Shown: positions 1 through 5,066 of the stretch, in pieces
Position numbering within the stretch: the first letter of the stretch is position 1
Layout of the letters: the number at the start of each line of letters is the position of its first letter
Assembly (NCBI GenBank): GCA_903927685.1
Contig: CAIYOB010000257.1
Span: 1 to 5,066 of the forward strand
DNA: 5,066 nt
Source of the DNA: an uncultured Planctomycetaceae bacterium
GTDB taxonomy: Bacteria > Planctomycetota > Planctomycetia > Pirellulales > Pirellulaceae
Direction: 5' to 3'
Notes under the pieces: generated by a model
What the model was told of the DNA's origin: nothing
The model's database searches: none
What the model saw: only the letters and a program-made list of their open reading frames with translations
Position numbers and translations under genes: made by a program

Positions 1-301
1 GGGTGAGGTTTGGCTGATCGGCTGTGACATTCCCGAATACCCACAGGCCACGGTCTGGAACCACGAACCGAAGCGCCCTCGCAAGATGCTCGTGCACCGC
101 CGGGAACTGCGCAAGTTCGCCAACCAGGCGCACGAAAAAGGCCTGACGCTGGTCCCGCTGAAGCTGTATTTCAACGAGCGGGGAGTCGCCAAGGTCCTGT
201 TGGGCTTGTGTCGCGGCAAGCAGTTGCACGACAAACGCGAGGCGATGAAAAAGGCGGACACGCAGCGCGACTTGGCCCGCATGATGCGGGGTCGGCGGTG
301 A
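1..301 (+). CDS. smpB: SsrA-binding protein SmpB, C-terminal part (5' end outside window)
   Basis: SmpB binds tmRNA (SsrA) and brings it to stalled ribosomes for trans-translation, in the cytoplasm. The reading frame is open from base 2 and gives 99 residues before TGA at 299-301; the family is usually about 150-160 residues, so roughly the first 55-60 are missing. Family signatures are clear: GEVWLIG at the start of the visible part, the NHEPKRPRKMLVHRRE stretch (visible residues 20-35), GLTLVPLKLYF (47-57), and the DKRE motif (77-80) followed by a basic tail ending RGRR, which is the part known to become helical in the ribosomal mRNA channel. An ATG at 86 lies inside the protein and is not the start. 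No hairpin with a T-tract follows the stop, so I cannot place a terminator. Nothing unusual is seen in the visible part. Confidence 0.96.
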   Translation, partial: GEVWLIGCDIPEYPQATVWNHEPKRPRKMLVHRRELRKFANQAHEKGLTLVPLKLYFNERGVAKVLLGLCRGKQLHDKREAMKKADTQRDLARMMRGRR

Positions 302-345
302 GACGCGGCCCGCTCTCATGAGTCGCATGCCGTCAAGCGCGGCAG

Positions 346-369
346 CTCGGCAGACGCAACTCGGCAGAC
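346..369. repeat. 10-base tandem-like direct repeat CTCGGCAGAC
   Basis: CTCGGCAGAC occurs at 346-355 and again at 360-369, a period of 14 bases, within the gap between smpB and the MBL hydrolase gene. It lies about 50 bases upstream of the predicted -35 element. It could be a paired protein-binding site or a chance duplication; only two copies are present. Confidence 0.4.
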
Positions 370-398
370 TCCCTTCAACTTCCGCGCGGGTGCGGCGG

Positions 399-426
399 CT
401 TGTGAACTTTCGGGCGTCTTGTGAAC
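399..426. repeat. 9-base direct repeat CTTGTGAAC overlapping the -35 region
   Basis: CTTGTGAAC occurs at 399-407 and 418-426, 19 bases apart start to start (just under two helical turns). The second copy contains the predicted -35 hexamer TTGTGA. Two same-face copies with one over the -35 could be an operator for a regulator, or a duplicated -35 element. Only the repeat itself is seen directly. Confidence 0.45.
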
Positions 427-447
427 GGCCGACGTCGCTCGTAGAAT
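419..447 (+). promoter_or_regulatory. Predicted sigma70-type promoter for the MBL hydrolase gene
   Basis: TTGTGA (419-424; four of six matches to TTGACA) and TAGAAT (442-447; five of six matches to TATAAT) are separated by exactly 17 bases. Transcription would begin near 453-456, leaving a leader of about 40-45 bases before the ATG at 497. It is the best promoter-like match I could find in the gap and is correctly placed. Whether it also drives the downstream molybdoenzyme genes is an inference from the lack of visible terminators. Confidence 0.6.
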
Positions 448-486
448 TGACCGACATGGGGAGTTTCCTGCGAGATACTCCGGCCC

Positions 487-491
487 GGGAG
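487..491 (+). promoter_or_regulatory. Ribosome binding site of the MBL hydrolase gene
   Basis: GGGAG lies five bases before the ATG at 497 and supports that start over any internal one; the protein's conserved N-terminal strand also begins right after it. Confidence 0.65.
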
Positions 492-496
492 CAGCC

Positions 497-1279
497 ATGT
501 TGACGCGGCAGCCGATTTTTCCCAACGTGATCGAACTCAACTATCAAGCCGGTCATGTCATCGGCTCGAATGTCTACTTGGTCTACGACGACGATCAGTG
601 GCTGTTGATCGATATCGGGTACGCGGACACGGTCGAGGAGATCATCGAGCTGATTCGGGATCTGGACTTCCCGTTGTCCCAGTGCCAGACAATCGTGGCG
701 ACCCACGCGGACGTGGATCACATCCAGGGGTTGCTCAAGGCCAAGCAGTTGCTGCGGACCACGGTCACGGCGCATCCCCTGGCCGCCGACGCCCTGCGCC
801 GCGGGGACCGGCTGTACAGCTTTGCCGAGATCCCGGCCCAGAATATCGACATGGAGTTGCCGCCGGTCGAGGTCGAGCACGAGATCAACGAAGGCGACCG
901 GCTGCGGGTTGGCGGACTGGAGTTGGAGGTCTGGCTGACGCCCGGGCACACCAATTGCCAGCTCTGCTTTCGCCTGGGCGACCTGCTGTTCAGCGGCGAC
1001 AACCTGTACCGTGACGGCTGTGTGGGGGCGATCGACGCGCACCACGGCAGCGACTTGCCGGCTTTCGTCCGCTCGTTGCAGCGGATCCGCGCCAGCGACG
1101 CGCAGTGGCTGTTGCCCAGCCACGGGCCGTACTTCCGCAAGGACGACCGGCTGCTGGACGCCGTGATCACGCGGCTGCAACGGTACCAGCACATGGCCGA
1201 TTTCGGCACCTGTGCGGCGGAATGGCCCTTGATGGACCAGTGGGAGCAGGAATTGGTAGCGGGCAAGCGGCCGAATTAG
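497..1279 (+). CDS. MBL-fold metallo-hydrolase, substrate unknown
   Basis: A 260-residue metallo-beta-lactamase-fold protein, complete in one domain, probably cytoplasmic since no signal peptide or membrane segment is visible. The metal-site motifs appear in order: H70-A-D72-V-D74-H75 (motif 2, on TH-A-D-V-D-H), H151 in TPGHT, D168 in FSGDN and H209 in PSHGP. Motif 2 reads HxDxDH instead of the textbook HxHxDH, so the first metal site would have Asp where His is usual; HxDxDH forms are known among MBL proteins, and the other ligands are intact, so the protein is probably still an active hydrolase. The acidic DDD near residue 31 and the aromatic, Trp-rich tail (residues 228-252) carry no function I recognise. 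The start is supported by GGGAG five bases upstream. Glyoxalase II, lactonase or beta-lactamase activity cannot be separated from sequence alone. The molybdoenzyme cassette follows 70 bases downstream on the same strand. Confidence 0.93.
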   Translation: MLTRQPIFPNVIELNYQAGHVIGSNVYLVYDDDQWLLIDIGYADTVEEIIELIRDLDFPLSQCQTIVATHADVDHIQGLLKAKQLLRTTVTAHPLAADALRRGDRLYSFAEIPAQNIDMELPPVEVEHEINEGDRLRVGGLELEVWLTPGHTNCQLCFRLGDLLFSGDNLYRDGCVGAIDAHHGSDLPAFVRSLQRIRASDAQWLLPSHGPYFRKDDRLLDAVITRLQRYQHMADFGTCAAEWPLMDQWEQELVAGKRPN

Positions 1280-1307
1280 CTGCGGGCTGTTTGTCTCGCC
1301 TGACACC

Positions 1308-1333
1308 GCTGCGGGCAGTGGACCGCGCGCAGC
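1308..1333 (+). other. Weak hairpin just upstream of the [2Fe-2S] subunit's ribosome binding site
   Basis: GCTGCG (1308-1313) can pair with CGCAGC (1328-1333), extended by GC/GC inside a single G-G mismatch, with an 8-base loop. It ends four bases before the AGGAG at 1337. A second copy of GCTGCGGGC at 1279-1287, overlapping the MBL stop region, could pair with the same CGCAGC. No T-tract follows, so it is not an intrinsic terminator. In GC-rich sequence this may be chance. Confidence 0.25.
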
Positions 1334-1336
1334 ATC

Positions 1337-1341
1337 AGGAG
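1337..1341 (+). promoter_or_regulatory. Ribosome binding site of the [2Fe-2S] subunit gene
   Basis: AGGAG, eight bases before the ATG at 1350. This is a strong Shine-Dalgarno match at a normal distance and fixes the start. Confidence 0.75.
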
Positions 1342-1349
1342 TAGCGGAG

Positions 1350-1829
1350 ATGGGCAGAACGCTCACGTTCGTCGTCAACGGTCAGGAGCGGACGGTGACC
1401 ACCGATCCCGACCGGCCGTTGTTGGAGGTGTTGCGCGAGGACCTGCAGCTAACCGGCACCAAGTACGGTTGCGGCGAGGGGCAGTGCGGCGCGTGCTCTG
1501 TATTGGTTGACGGCCACCTCGTGCATTCGTGCCAGACGTCGGTCGGAGCGGTGGACGGGCGGACGATCCTGACCATCGAGGGACTGGCGACCGGCGAGCA
1601 ATTGCATCCGGTCCAAGAGGCTCTGCTCGCCGAACACGCGGTGCAATGCGGTTACTGTACGCCGGGCATGGTCCTGGCCGTGGTCAGCCTGTTGCATGAC
1701 AAGCCCCAGCCGACGGACACGGAGATCCTCGCCCGCTTGCAGGGCCATATTTGCCGCTGTTGCGGCTATCCCAACATCCTGGCAGCCGTCAGGCGGGCTG
1801 CGGCGCAGGCCGCGGGAGGGACGCGATGA
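1350..1829 (+). CDS. [2Fe-2S] small subunit of a molybdenum hydroxylase (IorA/CoxS-like)
   Basis: A 159-residue electron-transfer subunit of the xanthine oxidase family, the usual length for a stand-alone small subunit. The N-terminal plant-ferredoxin-like domain (about 1-78) carries cluster ligands C41, C46, C49 and C61 (spacing Cx4CxxCx11C). The C-terminal four-helix [2Fe-2S] domain (about 80-150) carries C100, C103, C135 and C137 (CxxC ... CRC). An extra C138 gives CRCCGY where CRCTGY or CRCGxY is common. There is no signal peptide; if the complex is periplasmic, this subunit would have to be carried out with the Tat-targeted large subunit, as is established for related two-subunit enzymes. 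Its last four bases overlap the large subunit start. It should pass electrons from the molybdenum centre to an external acceptor. IorA- and CoxS-type subunits are hard to tell apart by sequence alone; the IorB-like partner favours the former. Confidence 0.95.
   Translation: MGRTLTFVVNGQERTVTTDPDRPLLEVLREDLQLTGTKYGCGEGQCGACSVLVDGHLVHSCQTSVGAVDGRTILTIEGLATGEQLHPVQEALLAEHAVQCGYCTPGMVLAVVSLLHDKPQPTDTEILARLQGHICRCCGYPNILAAVRRAAAQAAGGTR
1815..1819 (+). promoter_or_regulatory. Ribosome binding site that decides the large subunit start
   Basis: GGAGG, six bases before the ATG at 1826, inside the end of the small subunit gene. The same frame is open upstream to an ATG at 1751, but only the 1826 start has this site and places the twin-arginine leader near the N-terminus. 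Confidence 0.75.
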
Positions 1830-3982
1830 ACGAAGATCATGTCGCCCGGGACCTCGCGGCGCTGGAAGCGGAAGAGCTGCGGGAGCATCTCCGTTCCGAT
1901 GTTGCCCTCAGCCGCCGCGATTTTGTCCAGTTGCTGGGCGCCGGTCTGCTGATCTCGGCCAGCGCCGCGTTCGCGGCCGACCAGCGGCGAGGGGGCCGTG
2001 GCGGCGGACAGATCCGCACCGTGGCCGCCCGGATCCACCTGGGCCAGGACGGCGCGATCACCGTGTTGACCGGCAAGGTCGAGATGGGGCAAGGCGCTCG
2101 GGCCGAGTTGAGCCAGGCGGCGGCCGAGGAATTGCGCGTTCCCGTGGACCGGATTCAGATGTTGATGGGCGACACGTCGCTCGTGCCCGACGACGGACTT
2201 ACGGCGGGCAGCCGCACGACGCCAGCGACGGTCCCCGTGGTGCGGCAGGCGGCGGCCGCTGCCCGGCAACTGCTGGCGGAATTCGCTGCCCAACGCTGGG
2301 GCGTCGAGCCGGGCACGGTCGTCGTGCGCGAGGGCGCTGCCACTCACGCCGGCTCGCAACCGTCGCTCGGCTACACCGAATTGGCTCGCAGCGCCGACGT
2401 TTCCCAGTTGTTCCAGCGAGCTGTGCCCGCCGACATCGGCCTCACGGCCGTGACGGAGTGGCAAGTGCTTGGCGCGTCGGTTCCGCGGCCCAACCGCCGC
2501 GATCTGGTGACCGGCGTCCACAAGTTTCCGTCCGACGTGATCCGCCCCGGCATGCTGTACGGCAAGATCTTGCGGCCGCCAGCCTATGGCGCATCGCTGG
2601 CGTCCGTCGACGTGGCGCCGGCCAAGGCGCTGGCGGACGTCGTGGTGGTCCAGGACGGCCAGTTCGTGGGCGTGGCCGCGCCGACCACGCATCGCGCTCG
2701 ACAAGCCCTGGAGTTGATCGCGGCCACCGCCCGCTGGGAGAACGCCCCGCATCCCTCGAGCCGCCAGTTGTTCGCGCACTTGCGGCAGCATGCCCAGGGC
2801 GGCGTGCCCGCCAATCCGTTCCCGGAAACGCTGGGCAAAGCCAAGCAAGTGCTCCGGCAAACGTACCAGGCAGCCTACGTCCAGCACGCGCCCCTGGAGC
2901 CGCGCGTGGCCGTGGCCGAGTGGCAGGACGGCCGCTTGACGGTTTGGACCGGAACCCAGAACCCATTCGGTTATCACGGCGAGTTGGCCCGCACGTTCGG
3001 CCTGACCAACGACCAGGTCCGGGTCGTGGTGCCCGATTTCGGCAGCGGCTTTGGCGGCAAGCACACGGGGGAAGCGGCGATCGAGGCGGCTCGGCTGGCC
3101 CGGGCGGCCCAACGCCCCGTGTCCCTGCGCTGGACTCGGGACGAGGAGTTCACCTGGGCCTGTTTCCGCCCGGCGGCCTTGATTGATGTCGAAGCCAGCC
3201 TGGACGAGCGGGGCGCAATCACCTCGTGGCACTTCGTAAATGTCAACTCGGGGCCGGCCGCGATCGATACGCCGTACCGCGTGCCGCAGGCCCGGTCACG
3301 GTTTGTCGGCTCCGACGCTCCGCTTCGGCAAAGTTCGTATCGGGCGCTGGCGGCGACGGCGAACAACTTTGCCCGCGAGGTATTCCTGGACGAACTGGCG
3401 GCCGCCGCCGGCGCCGACCCATTGGATTTCCGCTTGGCGCACCTGGACAACGAGCGGCTCCGCGCCGTGCTGGAAGCCGCTGCGGCCCGGTTTTCCTGGC
3501 GGCAGCGAGTCCCGGTGCGTCAACCGGACGTCGGCGTGGGGCTGGCCTGCGGCACGGAGAAAGGGTCCTATGTCGCCGCGTGCGTCGAGGTCGCCGTGGA
3601 TCGAGCGCGCGGCCGGATCGAGGTGCGCCGGGTGTGCGAGGTGTTCGAGTGCGGAGCCGTGTTGAACCCGGACAATCTGCGAACCCAGGTCATGGCCTGT
3701 ATCATCATGGGCCTCGGGCCGGCTCTGGAAGAGGAGATCCGGTTTGAAAACGGCAAGATCCTGAATCCAAACTTTGACGACTACCAGGTCCCCCGGTTCC
3801 GGGACGTGCCGGAATTGGACATCCACCAGTTGAACCGGCCGGACTTGCCCAGCGTCGGCGGCGGCGAGACCCCGATCATCGCGGTGGCGCCCGCGATCGC
3901 CAACGCGGTTTTTCACGCCACCGGCGTCCGTGTCCGGGCGATGCCCATCCGCTGGCCGGCGACGGTGGGAACGGATTCCTGA
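1826..3982 (+). CDS. Tat-exported molybdopterin-binding large subunit, xanthine dehydrogenase/isoquinoline oxidoreductase (IorB-like) family
   Basis: A 718-residue catalytic subunit of a molybdenum hydroxylase, which hydroxylates a heterocycle or aldehyde using water; the substrate is not identifiable. S29-R30-R31-D-F-V plus a hydrophobic stretch ending in SAAFA (to residue 50) is a twin-arginine signal with a likely AFA/AD cleavage, so the enzyme should be periplasmic or membrane-associated. A Gly/Arg-rich linker (54-61) follows. Domain order is IorB-like: an N-terminal cofactor-domain piece (about 65-215, with EMGQG at 87-90 and MGDT at 114-117), the hammerhead domain (about 225-305), the first molybdopterin domain (about 340-555; YVQHAPLEP at 351-359, GSGFGGK at 406-412, YRALAATANNFARE at 505-518) and the second (about 565-705; Q621). 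The predicted catalytic Glu is E681 in VGGGET, followed by VAPAIANAVF. The ATGA overlap with the small subunit suggests translational coupling. The upstream in-frame ATG at 1751 is rejected because it lies in the small subunit's coding sequence and lacks a ribosome binding site. Confidence 0.95.
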   Translation: MNEDHVARDLAALEAEELREHLRSDVALSRRDFVQLLGAGLLISASAAFAADQRRGGRGGGQIRTVAARIHLGQDGAITVLTGKVEMGQGARAELSQAAAEELRVPVDRIQMLMGDTSLVPDDGLTAGSRTTPATVPVVRQAAAAARQLLAEFAAQRWGVEPGTVVVREGAATHAGSQPSLGYTELARSADVSQLFQRAVPADIGLTAVTEWQVLGASVPRPNRRDLVTGVHKFPSDVIRPGMLYGKILRPPAYGASLASVDVAPAKALADVVVVQDGQFVGVAAPTTHRARQALELIAATARWENAPHPSSRQLFAHLRQHAQGGVPANPFPETLGKAKQVLRQTYQAAYVQHAPLEPRVAVAEWQDGRLTVWTGTQNPFGYHGELARTFGLTNDQVRVVVPDFGSGFGGKHTGEAAIEAARLARAAQRPVSLRWTRDEEFTWACFRPAALIDVEASLDERGAITSWHFVNVNSGPAAIDTPYRVPQARSRFVGSDAPLRQSSYRALAATANNFAREVFLDELAAAAGADPLDFRLAHLDNERLRAVLEAAAARFSWRQRVPVRQPDVGVGLACGTEKGSYVAACVEVAVDRARGRIEVRRVCEVFECGAVLNPDNLRTQVMACIIMGLGPALEEEIRFENGKILNPNFDDYQVPRFRDVPELDIHQLNRPDLPSVGGGETPIIAVAPAIANAVFHATGVRVRAMPIRWPATVGTDS

Positions 3983-3998
3983 ACGCAATCGGCCAGCC

Positions 3999-5066
3999 AT
4001 GAACCTATGCTGCCCCGCGCCGCCGGACCTGTACCCCTTGATCGTCGAGTTTGCCGAGCAGGGACGCCCGTTCGCCGTCGCGGTGATTCTGCAGGCCGAG
4101 GGCTCGACGCCCTGCCAGGCGGGAGCAAGAGCGATCATCGAGCCGGACGGCAGGATCCTCGGCACGATCGGCGGCGGCTGGGTGGAAGCCGGGGCTCAGC
4201 AACGGGCGATCGTCGCCCTTCGGACGGGGCGTCCCGTCGTGTTCGACTGCGACTTGCGGGGCAGCCTGCCCGCCGGCGGCGGTCCGATCTGCGGCGGGCG
4301 GGTCCGCGGCCTGATCGATCCCGGGGCAGCGCAGCACCTTGCCGCCTGGGCGGCCGCCGCGGCGGCCGGGCGAGCCCGGCAGCGAGGTCTGCTGCTGACC
4401 GCGATCCGCGGCGGGGCGGAACTCCGTACGGAGGTGCAGTTCCTGGCCGAGTCGGCAGCGCCGGTCGACGCCGGCTTTCCGAGCCTCGACACGCTGCACG
4501 CGGTGCTTCGGCATGAGCAACCGGAACTCTGGACGCCGAGGAACCCGGGGGCAGAGGAACGGCTCGAAATCCTCATCGAACCGTTGCTCCCCAAGCCGTT
4601 GCTGGTGATTGCCGGCGGCGGGCACGTGGGTCAAGCGGTTGCCGTGCAAGCCAGCCTTGTGGGCTTTGAGATCCTGGTGCTCGACGACCGGCCGGAATTC
4701 GCCTGCCCCGAGCGTTTCCCCGGGGATACCGCCGTGCGCTGCGGCCCGATTGGCGACGAAATCCGCAGCCTGCCGCTGGACGCCGGAACGTACCTGGTGA
4801 TCGCCACGCGCAGCCACCAGCAGGACGCCGAGGCGTTGGCCGCGTGTCTGCGGCGTCCAGCCGCTTATGTCGGCATGATCGGCAGCCGCCGCAAAGTCGC
4901 CTTGCTGCGGCAGGACTTCGTCGCGTCGGGGCGGGCGACGGAGGCCGAATTCGACCGTGTCCACGCGCCCATCGGACTGGACCTCGGCGCCCGCACCGTG
5001 CCCGAGATCGCTATGAGCATCGTCGCCCAGTTGATCGCGGTGCGGAGATCGGGTGCCCCTGCCGAA
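3999..5066 (+). CDS. XdhC/CoxI-family molybdenum cofactor maturation protein (3' end outside window)
   Basis: XdhC-type proteins bind molybdenum cofactor, help its sulfuration and hand it to xanthine oxidase-family apoenzymes in the cytoplasm. The frame stays open from ATG 3999 to the window edge, 356 residues. Since the family's C-terminal block (GLDLGA, then PEIAMSIVAQLIAVRR, residues 326-350) is reached, only a few residues should be missing. The N-terminal XdhC domain shows GSTPCQAGA (35-43), GTIGGGWVEA (55-64) and ICGG (97-100, C98). The C-terminal Rossmann-like domain shows GGGHVGQA (206-213), DDRPEFACPERFP (229-241), TRSHQQDAEAL (270-280) and VGMIGSRRK (291-299). An Ala-rich linker (about 115-124) lies between the conserved N-terminal blocks and the Rossmann domain. 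There is no signal peptide, which fits cofactor loading before export. The start lies 16 bases after the large subunit stop without a clear Shine-Dalgarno site, so it may depend on coupling. C39 replaces the Arg often found in GSxPR. Confidence 0.94.
   Translation, partial: MNLCCPAPPDLYPLIVEFAEQGRPFAVAVILQAEGSTPCQAGARAIIEPDGRILGTIGGGWVEAGAQQRAIVALRTGRPVVFDCDLRGSLPAGGGPICGGRVRGLIDPGAAQHLAAWAAAAAAGRARQRGLLLTAIRGGAELRTEVQFLAESAAPVDAGFPSLDTLHAVLRHEQPELWTPRNPGAEERLEILIEPLLPKPLLVIAGGGHVGQAVAVQASLVGFEILVLDDRPEFACPERFPGDTAVRCGPIGDEIRSLPLDAGTYLVIATRSHQQDAEALAACLRRPAAYVGMIGSRRKVALLRQDFVASGRATEAEFDRVHAPIGLDLGARTVPEIAMSIVAQLIAVRRSGAPAE
4351..4368. repeat. 18-base perfect palindrome within the xdhC-like gene
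   Basis: Bases 4351-4368 read the same on both strands (CGGCCGCCGCGGCGGCCG). They encode part of an alanine run in the linker, so alternating GCC and GCG alanine codons explain the symmetry. A binding site is possible but not supported by anything else. Confidence 0.3.

Noticed and set aside
302..345. Possible intrinsic terminator after smpB
   Set aside because: Only a short CTCATGAG palindrome (315-322) and no GC stem with a following T-tract is present.
316..540. Small open frames on both strands in the gap between smpB and the MBL gene
   Set aside because: They overlap the MBL start, lack ribosome binding sites, and have no recognisable sequence; the gap looks regulatory.
1290..1320. Possible separate promoter for the molybdoenzyme cassette (TTGTCT at 1291-1296)
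   Set aside because: No acceptable -10 hexamer lies 16-18 bases downstream; the sequence there is GC-rich.
1696..3186. A 496-residue open frame on the + strand overlapping both molybdoenzyme subunits
   Set aside because: It is very rich in Arg, Gly and Pro, has no recognisable domain, and runs out of frame across two genes with clear family motifs. It is a typical GC-rich shadow frame.
1766..3232. A 488-residue open frame on the - strand opposite the large subunit
   Set aside because: No family resemblance, low-complexity His/Arg/Gly-rich composition; explained by codon bias of the + strand gene.
4351..4368. Palindrome as a regulatory operator inside the xdhC-like gene
   Set aside because: It is fully accounted for by a run of alanine codons, and its intragenic position gives no target promoter.
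4007..4516. A 169-residue + strand frame beginning just after the xdhC-like start
   Set aside because: It is the +2 frame of the XdhC protein; the frame from 3999 carries all conserved XdhC blocks through to the window end.
3296..4965. Long - strand open frames (3296-4165 and 4005-4964) opposite the large subunit end and the xdhC-like gene
   Set aside because: They lie antisense to genes with unmistakable conserved motifs and show no domains or plausible ribosome binding sites.

Overview
The window is GC-rich bacterial chromosome, densely coded on the + strand, with five genes (the first and last cut by the window edges). The gene complement is ordinary for a chromosome: a translation quality-control gene, an uncharacterised metallo-hydrolase, and a molybdenum hydroxylase cassette. 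The protein style (long Tat-type leader on a molybdenum subunit, two-subunit aldehyde/isoquinoline oxidoreductase-like enzyme, this kind of MBL protein) would fit a planctomycete or a similar GC-rich Gram-negative. That placement is a guess from general resemblance and is not proven by any marker in the window.

Layout. Bases 1-301 hold the C-terminal two thirds of SmpB, the tmRNA-binding protein. Bases 302-496 are a 195-base gap with two short direct repeats and a good sigma70-like promoter (TTGTGA, 17-base spacer, TAGAAT) pointing at the next gene. Bases 497-1279 encode a 260-residue metallo-beta-lactamase-fold hydrolase of unknown substrate. After a 70-base gap come three tightly spaced genes: a [2Fe-2S] small subunit (1350-1829), a Tat-signal-bearing molybdopterin large subunit (1826-3982, sharing ATGA with the small subunit), and an XdhC-family cofactor maturation protein (3999 to beyond 5066), still open at the window edge but almost complete.

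How the genes work together. The small and large subunits together make a xanthine oxidase-family molybdenum hydroxylase of the two-subunit (IorAB-like) type. No FAD subunit lies between or beside them here, and the large subunit carries a twin-arginine signal. The likely picture is therefore a folded, cofactor-loaded complex exported to the periplasm that passes electrons through two [2Fe-2S] clusters to an external acceptor such as a cytochrome c. XdhC lacks a signal peptide and should act in the cytoplasm, preparing or protecting the (sulfurated) molybdenum cofactor before export. The substrate cannot be read from the sequence. The MBL gene may share the transcript, since no terminator or convincing promoter is visible between it and the cassette, but a functional link is unproven.

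I found no mobile elements, CRISPR, tRNA or rRNA genes. I do not see a clearly novel system; the findings are mostly residue-level deviations and regulatory details.
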